The notes: a model not told the origin generated them from the sequence alone. DNA of 64,000 nucleotides from Pseudonocardia terrae (GCF_021343995.1 NZ_JAJTTE010000001.1:224518-288517), one strand, 5' to 3'; positions 1 through 11,748 are shown, numbered from the stretch's first letter. A program made the numbers and translations.

Positions 1-2
1 TC

Positions 3-1697
3 CAGAACATCCAGCTCGGCGACGTCCTCTCCCGCCTCACGGGCGACGTCGGGTCCATCGAGTCGCTGACGCTCTCGGGCGTCAACGTGGCGGTCACCTA
101 CGCGTTCCAGATCGTCTTCTACGCCACCGCGATGATCCTCGTGAACTGGCAGCTCGCGTTGGCCGCGTTCGTCGCCGCGCCGGGCTTCCTGCTCCTCGCG
201 CGGACCTTCTCCCGGCGGATCCGCACCGCGTCCCGCGAGCGGCGCCGCCGCGCCGGCTCGCTCACCGCCGTGGCCGAGGAGGCGCTCGGCAACGTGGCCC
301 TCGTCCAGGCCTACGACCGGCGCGAGCACGAGGTCGCCCGGTTCGAGCGGGAGAACCTGGCCGGTGTGCGGGCGCAGCTGCGGGCGACCCGTCTCGAAGC
401 GCTGTACGCACCGTTCTCCAGCCTCCTCGAGACCGTCGGCGTCCTCCTCGTCGTGGGGCTGGCGGTGTGGGAGATCGCCCAGAACCGGGTCACGCTCGGC
501 GGCCTGCTGGTCTTCGTCGCCTACCTCTCCCAGCTCTACGGACCGGTCAGCGGGTTCGGGAACCTCTGGAACGGGCTCTTCACCGCGGCCGCGGGTGCCG
601 AGCGGGTCATCGAGATCCTCGACGAGCGGCCCGCGGTGGAGGAGAGCCCGGTCCCGCGCCGGCACGGCCGCGCGACCGGCGTGCTCGAGCTGCGCGACGT
701 CGGTTTCACCTACGCCGGCGCGGAGCGCCCGACCCTGTCCGGGCTGCGGGCGGTGCTGGTGCCCGGCACCACGACGGCGGTCGTCGGGGCGAGCGGCGCC
801 GGCAAGACGACCCTGACCACGCTGCTCCTGCGGTTCCACGACCCCGACCGCGGTGCCGTCCTGCTCGACGGGATCGACCTGCGCGACCTCGCGCTGGCCG
901 ACCTGCGTCGCAACGTCGCCGCCGTGCTCCAGGAGACCCTGGTGTTCGACGGCACGGTGGCCGAGAACATCCGCTACGGCCGGCCCGACGCCTCGGACGA
1001 GGAGGTCGTGGCCGCCGCCGTGGCCGCCGACGTCCACGAGTTCGTCTCGGCCCTCCCGGAGGGCTACGCCACCCGGATCGGGCAGCGCGGCCGGATGCTG
1101 TCGGGCGGCCAGCGCCAGCGCCTGGCCATCGCCCGCGCCATGATCCGCGACGCCCCCGTGCTGCTGCTCGACGAACCGACCACCGGGCTCGACGCCGAGT
1201 CGACCCGCCGGGTCCTCGGCCCCCTGCGGCGCCTCATGCGGGGGCGGACGACCCTCGTGATCTCGCACGACCTGCTCACCGTGACCGACGCGGACCGGAT
1301 CCTCTTCCTCGACGGGGGCCGCATCACGGCGGCCGGCACCCACGCGGAACTGGTGGCGCACCACGAGCCGTACGCCCGCCTGTACCGGTCGCACCGTCCG
1401 GACGCGGCGGACGCGGCGGACGCGGCGGACGCGGCGGACGCGGACGCGGCCGCGGCGGCCCCGGCGGAGCCGCCCACCCGCGCGTTTGCGAGGGTGCCGG
1501 TGCGGCCGGGCCGGGTCCGGGCCGCGCTTCCGGCGGCGGGGGACGCGGCGGAGCCCTCGACCGAGCCGATGCGCGTCCGTGACGTCGAGTCGACGACCAC
1601 CCGGCTGGCGCGGGTCGTTCCGCTGCGGCCCCGCCGGCGTCTCCCGCCGGAGCCGGTACGACCCGCTCACGGAGGGTTCACGGGCCGTCCGATGTGA
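3..1697 (+). CDS. ABC exporter, fused permease and ATPase (5' end cut by window)
   Basis: Half-transporter of the ABC exporter type: transmembrane domain followed by an ATPase domain, acting in the cytoplasmic membrane, probably as a homo- or heterodimer. The reading frame is open from the first bases (reads QNIQLGDVLSRLTGDV, a typical exporter segment), so the true start lies left of the window. The ATPase domain shows Walker A GASGAGKTT, Q-loop, signature LSGGQRQR, Walker B VLLLDEPT and H-loop SHD. After the ATPase domain there is an atypical tail of about 100 residues, starting with a run of Asp-Ala-Ala repeats (four 9-bp tandem DNA units at 1401-1436) and rich in Pro and Arg. The substrate cannot be read from sequence. 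Confidence 0.93.
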   Translation, partial: QNIQLGDVLSRLTGDVGSIESLTLSGVNVAVTYAFQIVFYATAMILVNWQLALAAFVAAPGFLLLARTFSRRIRTASRERRRRAGSLTAVAEEALGNVALVQAYDRREHEVARFERENLAGVRAQLRATRLEALYAPFSSLLETVGVLLVVGLAVWEIAQNRVTLGGLLVFVAYLSQLYGPVSGFGNLWNGLFTAAAGAERVIEILDERPAVEESPVPRRHGRATGVLELRDVGFTYAGAERPTLSGLRAVLVPGTTTAVVGASGAGKTTLTTLLLRFHDPDRGAVLLDGIDLRDLALADLRRNVAAVLQETLVFDGTVAENIRYGRPDASDEEVVAAAVAADVHEFVSALPEGYATRIGQRGRMLSGGQRQRLAIARAMIRDAPVLLLDEPTTGLDAESTRRVLGPLRRLMRGRTTLVISHDLLTVTDADRILFLDGGRITAAGTHAELVAHHEPYARLYRSHRPDAADAADAADAADADAAAAAPAEPPTRAFARVPVRPGRVRAALPAAGDAAEPSTEPMRVRDVESTTTRLARVVPLRPRRRLPPEPVRPAHGGFTGRPM

Positions 1698-1710
1698 TGG
1701 GGAGGTGAGC

Positions 1711-2816
1711 GTGCACCCTTCTCCCGACCCGACGCCGCCCTCCGGGACCCCGGCGGCCCCCGCCGCCACCTCCACGCCGAAGGACGACGCCGAGCATCTC
1801 GAGCGCGCGGTCTTCGAGATCAAGCGGGTCATCGTCGGGCAGGACCGGCTGGTCGAGCGGATGCTCGTCGGGCTGCTCGCCAGGGGGCACCTGCTGTTGG
1901 AGGGCGTCCCGGGCGTCGCCAAGACGCTGGCCGTGGAGACGGTCGCCAAGGTCGTCGGCGGCTCGTTCGCGCGCCTGCAGTTCACCCCCGACCTCGTTCC
2001 GTCGGACATCCTCGGCACCCGGATCTACCGGCAGGGCCGCGAGGAGTTCGACGTCGAGCTGGGCCCGGTCGTCGCCAACTTCGTGCTCGCGGACGAGATC
2101 AACCGTGCCCCGGCCAAGGTCCAGTCCGCGATGCTCGAGGTCATGGCCGAGCGGCACCTGTCCATCGGCGGCCGCACCTTCCCCATGCCCGACCCGTTCC
2201 TGGTCCTGGCCACCCAGAACCCGATCGAGAACGAGGGCGTCTACCCGCTGCCCGAGGCGCAGCGGGACCGGTTCCTGTTCAAGATCATCGTGGAGTACCC
2301 GGGCGTCGAGGAGGAGCGCGAGATCGTCTACCGGATGGGCGCGACGCCCCCCGTGGCCGATCAGGTCATGGAGCCGGCGGAGCTCGTCCGGCTGCAGGGC
2401 GTGGCCTCGCAGGTCTTCGTGCACCACGCGCTCGTCGACTACGTCGTGCGGCTGGTCGTGGCCACCCGCACCCCGGCCGACCACGGGCTGCAGGACATCG
2501 CCGGCTGGGTCGCCTACGGCGCCTCGCCGCGCGCCACCCTCGGCATCGTCGCGGCCGCCCGGGCGCTCGCGCTGGTCCGCGGGCGGGACTACGTGCTGCC
2601 GCAGGACGTCCTCGACGTCGCGCCGGACGTGCTGCGCCACCGGCTCGTGCTCTCCTACGACGCCGTCGCCGACCAGGTCCCGATGGAGCACATCCTGCAG
2701 CGCGTGCTGCAGACCGTCCCGCTGCCGCAGGTCACCGCCCGGCCGCAGGCCCAGCCGGCCGCCCCGGCTCCCGCGGCTGCGCCGGCGGCCGCCTACCCGC
2801 CGGCGCCCGGTTCGTC

Positions 2817-2820
<4 letters not shown>
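1711..2820 (+). CDS. moxR: MoxR-family AAA+ ATPase
   Basis: AAA+ ATPase of the MoxR family, thought to act as a chaperone with VWA-domain partners. Visible motifs: Walker A GVPGVAKT, Walker B VLADEINRAP, sensor ATQNP and the LPEAQRDRF segment. The GTG at 1711 is chosen because GGGGAGG at 1699-1705 sits 5 nt before it; GTG 1705 is in frame but lies on the Shine-Dalgarno itself. The product is 369 aa, a little longer than usual because of Pro/Ala-rich tails at both ends. The stop overlaps the next start (GTGA), so it is coupled to the DUF58 and VWA genes. The order corresponds to Rv1479-Rv1481 of M. tuberculosis (from memory). Confidence 0.92.
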
Positions 2821-5532
<2,712 letters not shown>

Positions 5533-5575
5533 GCTCCACCTCCCCGAACTCCCGAACGACGGCGAAAGGGTCCTG

Positions 5576-6352
5576 ATGGGACTGCTCGAGGGCAAGAAGC
5601 TGCTGGTCACGGGCGTGATCACCGACGCGTCGCTGGCGTTCCACGCGGCGAAGATCGCGCAGGAGCAGGGCGCCGAGGTCGTGCTCACCGGGTTCGGCCG
5701 CATGCGGCTGGTGGAGCGGATCGCGCAGCGGCTGCCGAAGCCCGCCCCGGTCGTCGAGCTCGACGTGGCGAACCAGGAGCAGCTCGACTCCCTGGTGGAG
5801 CGGGTCTCGCCGCACCTGGGGGACTCGCCGCGCCTCGACGGCGTCCTGCACTCGATCGGCTTCGCGCCGGCGTCCTGCCTGGGGGAGGGGGCGTTCCTCA
5901 CCGCGCCGTGGGAGGACGTCGCCACGACCATCCAGGTGAGCGCGTACTCGTTCAAGTCGCTGTCCACCGCGCTGCTGCCGCTGCTCGGGCCGGGGGCGTC
6001 GATCGTCGGGATGGACTTCGACAACCGCCAGGCCTGGCCGGCGTACGACTGGATGGGCGTCGCCAAGTCGACGCTGGAGTCCGTCACCCGCTACCTGGCG
6101 CGTGACCTGGGTCCGCAGGGGATCCGGGTCAACCTGGTCGCGGCCGGCCCGGTGAAGACCATGGCCGCCAAGTCCATCCCCGGCTTCTCGGCGTTCGAGG
6201 ACAACTGGGACTCGCGTGCCCCGCTGGGCTGGGACGTCAGCGACCCGGTGCCCGTCGCCAAGACCGTGTGCGCCGTGCTGTCGGACTGGCTGCCCACCAC
6301 CACCGGGTCGATGGTGATGGCGGACGGCGGGTTCCACGCGGTCGGGGTGTGA
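5576..6352 (+). CDS. inhA: NADH-dependent enoyl-[ACP] reductase InhA
   Basis: 258-aa enoyl-ACP reductase of the InhA type, catalysing the last step of each fatty acid elongation cycle. The N-terminal GLLEGKKLLVTGV and ITDASLAF segments match the InhA cofactor site. HSIGF holds the serine corresponding to Ser94 of the mycobacterial enzyme. AYDWMGVAKS supplies the Tyr158/Lys165 pair, followed by VAAGPVKT. ATG follows GGCGAAAGGG at a good ribosome-binding distance. If the host is a Pseudonocardia-like actinomycete without mycolic acids, the gene would be the general enoyl reductase rather than a mycolate-specific one; that is inference. Confidence 0.95.
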   Translation: MGLLEGKKLLVTGVITDASLAFHAAKIAQEQGAEVVLTGFGRMRLVERIAQRLPKPAPVVELDVANQEQLDSLVERVSPHLGDSPRLDGVLHSIGFAPASCLGEGAFLTAPWEDVATTIQVSAYSFKSLSTALLPLLGPGASIVGMDFDNRQAWPAYDWMGVAKSTLESVTRYLARDLGPQGIRVNLVAAGPVKTMAAKSIPGFSAFEDNWDSRAPLGWDVSDPVPVAKTVCAVLSDWLPTTTGSMVMADGGFHAVGV

Positions 6353-6388
6353 CGGGCGGGGCCCACGGCCGCGCGGTTGAATGAGGCC

Positions 6389-7429
6389 GTGGGTTCGTCC
6401 TCCGATTCGTACGACGCGCTGCTCCTGCTCTCCTTCGGCGGCCCCGAGGGGCCCGACGAGGTGCGCCCGTTCCTCGAGAACGTGGTGCGCGGCCGCGGGG
6501 TGCCGCCGGAGCGGCTCGACGCCGTCGAGGAGCACTACCGGCACTTCGGCGGCGTCTCGCCGATCAACGCCCGCAACCGGGAGCTGATCGCCGCGATCCG
6601 GTCGAGGACGGACCTGCCGGTGTACTTCGGCAACCGCAACTGGCACCCGATGGTCGAGGACACCGTCGCGGAGATGACCCGCGACGGCGTCCGGAGCGCG
6701 CTCGTGTTCGCCACCAGCGCGTACGGCGGCTACTCGGCCTGCCGGCAGTACGACGACGACATCGCGCGCGCCCGTGCCGCCGTCGGTACCGACGCCCCGC
6801 ACCTGACCAAGCTGCGGCACTTCTTCGACCACCCGCTCTTCGTGCAGGCCAACGCCGACGCCGTGCGTGCCGCGCTCGCGACCGTCCCGGCCGGGGCGCG
6901 GGTCGTGTTCACCGCGCACTCCATCCCGGTGGCGGCCGACGCCGCGGCCGGCGTGCCGGAGGAGGGCGGGCACCGCTACTCGCGGCAGATCGCGGAGGCA
7001 GCACGACTCGTCGCGGCGGAGCTCGGGATCACCGAGTACGACGTCGTGTGGCAGTCCCGGTCCGGCCCGCCCCAGGTCCCCTGGCTGGAGCCGGACATCG
7101 TCGACCACGTCGAGACGTTGCACACCAAGGGCGTCGAGGCGGTCGTCGTGGCCCCGGTCGGTTTCGTCTCCGACCACGTCGAGGTCGTCTGGGACCTGGA
7201 CAACGAGGCCGCGGAGAAGGCGGCGGAGCTGGGCATGTCCTTCGCCCGGGCCGCCACCGCCGGCCCCGACCCCCGCTTCGCCGACATGGTGGTGGAGCTG
7301 ATGGCCGAGCATCTGTCCGACGTGCCCGCCCGATCGCTCGGCGGGGTCCCGCGGGCGGGCTGCACGACGGACGGCGCCCCCTGCGCGCTGAACTGCTGCG
7401 AACCCGCCCGCCGCCCCACCCGCCCGTAA
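6389..7429 (+). CDS. hemH: Ferrochelatase (coproporphyrin ferrochelatase type) with C-terminal cysteine cluster
   Basis: 346-aa ferrochelatase that inserts iron into the porphyrin ring late in heme synthesis; actinobacterial members act on coproporphyrin III. The N terminus reads [20 protein letters not shown]; the family histidine lies in TAHSIP and the conserved glutamate in the later region. An internal cysteine in SACRQY and a C-terminal group [14 protein letters not shown] suggest the [2Fe-2S] cluster known for actinobacterial ferrochelatases. GTG 6389 is preferred because a TTGAAT -10-like element lies 6 nt upstream; TTG 6377 is the longer alternative. It follows inhA closely, as in mycobacteria. 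Confidence 0.92.
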   Translation: MGSSSDSYDALLLLSFGGPEGPDEVRPFLENVVRGRGVPPERLDAVEEHYRHFGGVSPINARNRELIAAIRSRTDLPVYFGNRNWHPMVEDTVAEMTRDGVRSALVFATSAYGGYSACRQYDDDIARARAAVGTDAPHLTKLRHFFDHPLFVQANADAVRAALATVPAGARVVFTAHSIPVAADAAAGVPEEGGHRYSRQIAEAARLVAAELGITEYDVVWQSRSGPPQVPWLEPDIVDHVETLHTKGVEAVVVAPVGFVSDHVEVVWDLDNEAAEKAAELGMSFARAATAGPDPRFADMVVELMAEHLSDVPARSLGGVPRAGCTTDGAPCALNCCEPARRPTRP

Positions 7430-7438
7430 CCCCCCGCC

Positions 7439-7592
7439 CGCGAGCCGCGCTGTGGGCTCCCGCGAGTCGCGCTGTGGGCTCCCGCGAGTCGGGCTGTGGG
7501 TTTCCGCGAGTCGGGCTGTGGGTTTCCGCGAGTCGGGCTGTGGGCTTCCGCGAGTCGCGCTGTGGGCTCCCGCGAGTCGCGCTGTGGGCTCC
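7439..7592 (+). repeat. Family B 22-bp tandem repeat, seven units
   Basis: Seven consecutive 22-bp units, each starting CGCGAG(T/C)CG and followed by (C/G)GCTGTGGG(C/T)T(C/T)C, plus a partial eighth from 7593. The core is an inverted repeat CGCGA-G-TCGCG with a single-base asymmetric centre. The array begins 9 bp after the hemH stop codon. The same unit occurs inverted at 9905-9936. Confidence 0.9.
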
Positions 7593-7615
7593 CGCGAGTC
7601 GGCAGTGTCGCCCCA

Positions 7616-7656
7616 CCGAGTTGCACATCCCGGAAGGTCCCGGATGTGCGACTCGG
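7616..7656. terminator. Hairpin of the Family B element
   Basis: Arms CCGAGTTGCACATCC and GGATGTGCGACTCGG, one mismatch over 15 bp, with an 11-nt loop and no T-run. It lies between convergent genes, so it may terminate both. A related hairpin lies in the other Family B copy near 9830-9891. The remaining 50 bases up to 7709 show nothing else I can name. Confidence 0.5.
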
Positions 7657-7709
7657 CTGCCCGGCACCGCCGACTTGCGCGGGACCCGGCCGGCGGATGC
7701 CCACAGTGA

Positions 7710-8894
7710 CTAGTCCGTGGTCCGGGAGAGGCCGTAGCAGAACGTCCAGGCCCGTCCGAGGTCGTCAGCGGCGAAGGGGCGGAAGAGGTCCTCGTGCAAC
7801 GCGCGAGCGGCCGTCTCGTCCGGACCGTCGAGGACGGTGACGGTCCGCACCAGGTACCCGGCCTCCCGGGCGCTCGCGGGAACCGTCCGGCCCCGGCCGT
7901 ACGCCCCGCCGAGACGGCGTACCTCCACGACCGAGGGGACCGGAGCCGACGGGCCGGTCAGCGCCGGAATCGCCCGCAGGGCGTCGCGGTCGAGGGTGCG
8001 GAGCAGCCGGGCGTCGCCGGCGTAGGGCTCGGGTTCCGTGGGGTCGTGATGGATCGCGTGCGACTCGGCGGCGGGGAGCCACCCGAGATGCTCGTGGATC
8101 ACCGGTCCCAGCTCGCGCAGGGGCCGGACGAGCTCCGCGGCGTCGACCGTGGCGGCGAGCGTGATCATCGCGATGTGCCGCCCGCGGAACGGCGGCGGCA
8201 GAGTCGGGTCGTCGGCGAACGGCACGAGGGAGATCCCGGTCGTCACCTGCTCGGGAAGGTCCGCGCTCCAGGCGGCCCAACCGTCGAGCACCGCGGGCGT
8301 GACCTCGACGGCGAGCGAACCGCCCCAGATCCCGGCGAGCTCGACCAGCTCGATCTCGACGGCGGTGACGACGGTGCCGCCAGCCGGCGGCCGGTCGAGT
8401 GTGACCGCCTCGCCGGACGGGGCGACGCCCTCGACCCGGCGGACGCGGTCGGCGGCGAACCCGAACGTACGGCCGAGCAGGCCGAAGCCGCCGCCGAGGA
8501 GATAACCGACCACACCGACGCCGGGGGAGCTCCCACTGAGCGGGGCGAGGCCGTGCGGGCTCGCGGCGGCGACGACGTCTGCCCACCTAGCGCCCGCCTC
8601 GACCCGGGCGCACCGCGTGGCGGGATCAACGGTGACCTCCCGCATCCGACGGGTGCTGATCAGCATTCCGCCCTCGAGCGGGGCCGCGAGGCCGTGGCCG
8701 CTGGACTGCACGGCGAGGGCGAAGCCCCGGTCGCGGGCGTGGTGGACGGCGGCCTGGACGTCGGCCGCGGTGGCGGCGGCGACCACGAGGTCCGGACGGT
8801 GTGCGCGGGCGGCCTGGAAGCCGCGGCGCTCGGCGTCGAAGCCGGGGTCGCCGGGACGGAGCATGGTGCCGATGAGGGTGCTCGTCGTGGACAT
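7710..8894 (-). CDS. FAD-linked oxidoreductase, berberine-bridge/VAO type
   Basis: 394-aa flavoprotein with the PCMH-type FAD domain: VVAAATAADVQAAV, then SSGHG where the His normally carries FAD covalently, then GGGFGLLGRTFGFAADRV. The second, cysteine attachment site of bicovalent relatives is absent in that last segment, so attachment would be single. The C terminus lacks the usual YxN signature but ends in a GRAWTFCYG segment. ATG 8894 is chosen because GGTGGAGAC precedes it; an in-frame TTG lies 36 nt upstream. It is divergent from a LysR regulator, the likely controller. Substrate unknown. Confidence 0.85.
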   Translation of the reverse strand: MSTTSTLIGTMLRPGDPGFDAERRGFQAARAHRPDLVVAAATAADVQAAVHHARDRGFALAVQSSGHGLAAPLEGGMLISTRRMREVTVDPATRCARVEAGARWADVVAAASPHGLAPLSGSSPGVGVVGYLLGGGFGLLGRTFGFAADRVRRVEGVAPSGEAVTLDRPPAGGTVVTAVEIELVELAGIWGGSLAVEVTPAVLDGWAAWSADLPEQVTTGISLVPFADDPTLPPPFRGRHIAMITLAATVDAAELVRPLRELGPVIHEHLGWLPAAESHAIHHDPTEPEPYAGDARLLRTLDRDALRAIPALTGPSAPVPSVVEVRRLGGAYGRGRTVPASAREAGYLVRTVTVLDGPDETAARALHEDLFRPFAADDLGRAWTFCYGLSRTTD

Positions 8895-8916
8895 GTCTCC
8901 ACCCTCGACGGCGCGG

Positions 8917-8948
8917 GGTGAGAAGTCCAAGAGATGGATCGTCTCACC
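8917..8948. promoter_or_regulatory. Inverted repeat between divergent oxidoreductase and LysR genes
   Basis: Perfect 7-bp arms GGTGAGA (8917-8923) and TCTCACC (8942-8948) separated by 18 bp, in the 70-bp divergent intergenic region. Position and symmetry suit an operator for the adjacent LysR protein. Inference. Confidence 0.45.
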
Positions 8949-8950
8949 GC

Positions 8951-8956
8951 TAGCAT
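8951..8956 (+). promoter_or_regulatory. -10 element for leaderless lysR
   Basis: TAGCAT, 8 nt before ATG 8965, with no Shine-Dalgarno sequence. It sits directly beside the inverted repeat, so binding there could block its own promoter. Confidence 0.45.
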
Positions 8957-8964
8957 GCTCGGTT

Positions 8965-9822
8965 ATGGAGCTGCGTCAGCTGCAGTATCTGGTCGCGGTG
9001 ATCGAGGAGGGGACGGTCACGGCGGCGGCCGCCAGCCTGCACGTCGCCCAGCCCGGGGTGAGCGCCCAGCTCAAGCAACTGGAGCGCGAGCTCGGCGAGC
9101 CGCTGCTGACCCGCACCTCCCGGGGCGTCACGCCGACGGCGGCGGGGGAGGCCGTGCTGCCCTACGCGCGAGCGGCGCTGGCCGCCGTGGAGGGGGCGCA
9201 CCTGGCCGTCGACGAGCTGAAGGGCCTGGTCCGCGGGCGGGTGGCGGTGGGGATGGCGCCGTCGCTGGCGGCGACCGATCTGCCGGACCTGCTGGCCGAG
9301 TTCCGGCGCGCACACCCCGCGGTGGAGATCTCGCTGCGCGAAGGGACCTCGGACGCACTGCTCGCGCAGCTGGTCGTGGGGGAGGTGGACCTCGTGTGGG
9401 CGGGTGTCTCGGGCGACCCGCCCACCGGCGTCGCGACGCGGACGATCACCGACCAGGCTCTGGTGGCGGTCGGGGTGGAAGCGGACGAGGTGCGCCTGGA
9501 CGAGCTGGTCGAGCGGCCCCTGATGTGCATGTCGCCGGGGACGGGGCCGCGCGGGGCCTTCGACGCGGCGTGCGCGGCCGCGGGGGTGCGACCGTCAGTG
9601 GCCTTCGAAGCAGGGGATCCGCTGTTGCTGGCGCGCCTGGCCGGACGGGGCCTGGGCGTCGCGGTGCTGCCGGAAGGCGCGGTGCGAGCGGCGGGGCTCG
9701 ACGTCGGCGCCGCGCGTCTGGCGCCCGAGGCGCGCAGCCGGATCGAGCTGGCCTGGCGGGCGGAAGGACCCAACAGTCCCGCCGCGCGGGCGCTCGTCGC
9801 CGCGGCCCGGGAGCGCGGCTGA
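8965..9822 (+). CDS. LysR-family transcriptional regulator
   Basis: 285-aa LysR-type regulator. The N-terminal winged helix-turn-helix covers about residues 1-60 (MELRQLQYLVAVIEEGTVTAAA, then SAQLKQLERELGEPLLTR). The effector-binding domain follows from about residue 90 (GRVAVGMAPSLA, then the second lobe). It is transcribed away from the FAD oxidoreductase, the classical arrangement for a LysR protein controlling its neighbour. The inducer is unknown. Its 3' end faces a conserved hypothetical gene across a Family B repeat. Confidence 0.92.
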   Translation: MELRQLQYLVAVIEEGTVTAAAASLHVAQPGVSAQLKQLERELGEPLLTRTSRGVTPTAAGEAVLPYARAALAAVEGAHLAVDELKGLVRGRVAVGMAPSLAATDLPDLLAEFRRAHPAVEISLREGTSDALLAQLVVGEVDLVWAGVSGDPPTGVATRTITDQALVAVGVEADEVRLDELVERPLMCMSPGTGPRGAFDAACAAAGVRPSVAFEAGDPLLLARLAGRGLGVAVLPEGAVRAAGLDVGAARLAPEARSRIELAWRAEGPNSPAARALVAAARERG

Positions 9823-9824
9823 GT

Positions 9825-9936
9825 CCCCGCGAGTCGGCACTTCCGGGGCGCCGAACCACAAACCCGGGACGGACCGAGAAGTGCGACTCGGCCGCTTGAA
9901 CCGCCGACTCGCGGAAGCTGACAGCGCGACTCGCGG
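9825..9936 (-). repeat. Family B composite element, inverted copy
   Basis: Read on the minus strand: a partial unit (9927-9936), one full 22-bp unit (9905-9926) with core CGCGAGTCG, then an imperfect hairpin with arms beginning CCGAGTCGCACTTC and returning as GAAGTGCCGACTCG (9828-9891). This is the order seen at 7439-7656 but flipped. It fills the gap exactly, from 2 bp after the lysR stop to the base before the next stop codon. Confidence 0.75.
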
Positions 9937-10725
9937 CTACGGGGTGGGGGCGTAGGTGCGGACCGCCTCGGCGACCGCGGCGCGGCGGGCGACCCGGACG
10001 GCGGTGTCGAGGGGGCGCAGGGCCTCGCGACGGGCGGTGGCGGCGGAGGCCGAGAGGGCACCGCCGGGCTCGTCGGCCGAGGCGGCGGCCAGGATCGCCT
10101 CCACCTCGTCCGCCTGCTGCAGCACCCGCAGCGCGCGCCCCGGCATCCCCGCAGGCCAGTGCGTGGCCGGCCGGGCGCGCAGGGCGGCAGCGATCTCCTC
10201 GCGAACCCCGGGCCGGTGCCGGGCGACCCCGAGGTCGGTGAGGATCGACGTCGACTCCCGCACCTGTGCCCGCAGCTCGTGCTCGGCCTCGGCCAGCGGC
10301 ACGTACTCGGCGGGCGGCACCGGGGCGGGGACGGGGTGCACGGTCCAACGCAGGACGCCGTCGGCGATCGGGCTCGGCACCACGCCCAGCCCCGCCTCGG
10401 CGTACAGCACGCCCTCGCCGGCCGCGATCGCCGCGCTGGTGAAGGAACCGGGCCCGGGCAGGCCGCGGATGTCCCCGGGCACCGGGAGCACGAGCCGGCC
10501 GGCACCGCGCGGCGCGCGGCGGAGGGCGGCGAGCAGGAAGGTCAGCGACGAGACGGGCGAGCCGGGGGCGGGGAGATCCGTGGCGGCGGCGGTGGCCTCG
10601 TCGGCGGCGACGACGTCGTGCGCCTCGGCCCAGGGGGTGAGCGCGTCGAGCACGTCGTCCGGCGCGGCGGACCCGGCCAGCCAGGCCGAGGACCACACCG
10701 CGAAGGTGGCGGAGGAGCGGGGCAC
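9937..10725 (-). CDS. Conserved actinobacterial hypothetical protein
   Basis: 262-aa Ala/Pro-rich soluble protein that I cannot assign to a function. It contains LVLPVPGDIRGLPGPGSFT in the first third and a mostly helical C-terminal half. GTG 10725 (VPRSSATF) is chosen because TAGCCT lies 7 nt upstream and no ribosome-binding site is seen; longer frames upstream look non-coding. By position between hemH and nfeD it could correspond to Rv1486c of M. tuberculosis (inference from synteny). It is divergent from the DUF3097 gene. Confidence 0.75.
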   Translation of the reverse strand: MPRSSATFAVWSSAWLAGSAAPDDVLDALTPWAEAHDVVAADEATAAATDLPAPGSPVSSLTFLLAALRRAPRGAGRLVLPVPGDIRGLPGPGSFTSAAIAAGEGVLYAEAGLGVVPSPIADGVLRWTVHPVPAPVPPAEYVPLAEAEHELRAQVRESTSILTDLGVARHRPGVREEIAAALRARPATHWPAGMPGRALRVLQQADEVEAILAAASADEPGGALSASAATARREALRPLDTAVRVARRAAVAEAVRTYAPTP

Positions 10726-10732
10726 GAACGCC

Positions 10733-10738
10733 AGGCTA
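10733..10738 (-). promoter_or_regulatory. -10 element for leaderless gene on minus strand
   Basis: Reads TAGCCT on the minus strand, 7 nt before GTG 10725. It supports the short start over the longer open frame. Confidence 0.45.
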
Positions 10739-10893
10739 ACCACGGGCGACGGGAACCCGGCCTCTGCCGTGCGGGTGACGCTGCGTGACGTTCGGTGAAC
10801 GGCCCCCGGTCGGCGGCACGCGGGATGCGCTCTTCGGGCGCCCCTCCGCGTGTCGGTCGCGACCCGGTGTGCGCCTTGGGATACAACCCGGAC

Positions 10894-11733
10894 ATGCCCG
10901 CACCCCGCACGCACGACTACCGCGGCGCGTTCGGCGCCGACGGGACCCGGGTCCGCTCACGGAAGGAGATCCCGGAGGTCCCCGCCGAACCCGGCCTCGT
11001 GGTCGAGGACCCGGCGAGCGGCTTCTGCGGCGCGGTGGTGAAGGTCGACGTCCGCGAGGTCACCCTCGAGGACCGGTTCGGCGCCCGACGCGTGTTCCCC
11101 CTGCGCCCCGCCGCCTTCCTGTTCGAGGGCCGGCCGGCCACCCTGGTGAAGCCCGCCGCCGCGCCGACGGGACCCGTCCGCTCGGCGTCGGGCTCGGTGA
11201 AGGTGCAGAACCTCAAGGCCCGCACCGCCAGGGCGGCGCGAATCTGGGTCGAGGGCATCCACGACGCCGCGCTGCTGGAGACGGTCTGGGGGCACGACCT
11301 GCGCGTCGAGGGTGTCGTCGTGGAGCCGCTGCACGGCGTGCACGACCTCGCCGCGGCGGTTCGCGAGTTCGGCCCCGCCCCGCACCGTCGGCTCGGGATC
11401 CTCGTCGACCACCTCGTGGCCGGGAGCATGGAGACCCGCCAGGCCGCGTCGGTCATGAACGATCTGGCTGCGGGGCCGAACGTGCTGGTCACCGGCCATC
11501 CGTTCGTCGACGTCTGGGAGGCGGTCAAGCCGCAGGCCGTCGGGATCCGGGCGTGGCCGACGATCCCGCGCGGCACCGACTGGAAGACGGGCGTGTGCGA
11601 GGCGCTGCGCTGGGGTGAACCCGCCGACGGCGCGCGCCGGGTGCTCGGTGCCGTGAAGTCCTTCCGCGACCTGGACCCGTCGCTGATCGGCGCCGTCGAG
11701 CAGCTGATCGACTTCGTGACCCAGGAGGGCTGA
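10894..11733 (+). CDS. DUF3097 family protein
   Basis: 279-aa member of the actinobacterial DUF3097 family. It starts DYRGAFGADGTRVRSRKEIP and carries a Toprim-like segment (ARIWVEGIHDAALLE) and LGILVDHLVAGSMETRQA with conserved acidic and basic residues. These suggest a metal-dependent nucleic acid enzyme, but no activity is established to my knowledge. ATG 10894 is preceded by TACAAC 6 nt upstream and no ribosome-binding site, so the message may be leaderless. It is followed by a perfect palindrome and then nfeD. Confidence 0.88.
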   Translation: MPAPRTHDYRGAFGADGTRVRSRKEIPEVPAEPGLVVEDPASGFCGAVVKVDVREVTLEDRFGARRVFPLRPAAFLFEGRPATLVKPAAAPTGPVRSASGSVKVQNLKARTARAARIWVEGIHDAALLETVWGHDLRVEGVVVEPLHGVHDLAAAVREFGPAPHRRLGILVDHLVAGSMETRQAASVMNDLAAGPNVLVTGHPFVDVWEAVKPQAVGIRAWPTIPRGTDWKTGVCEALRWGEPADGARRVLGAVKSFRDLDPSLIGAVEQLIDFVTQEG

Positions 11734-11748
11734 GCCCGACCGTTGTGC

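Noticed and set aside
7439..7592. Possible CRISPR or coding repeat
   Set aside because: Units are directly joined without spacers, and open frames through the array exist on both strands only because the unit is stop-poor.
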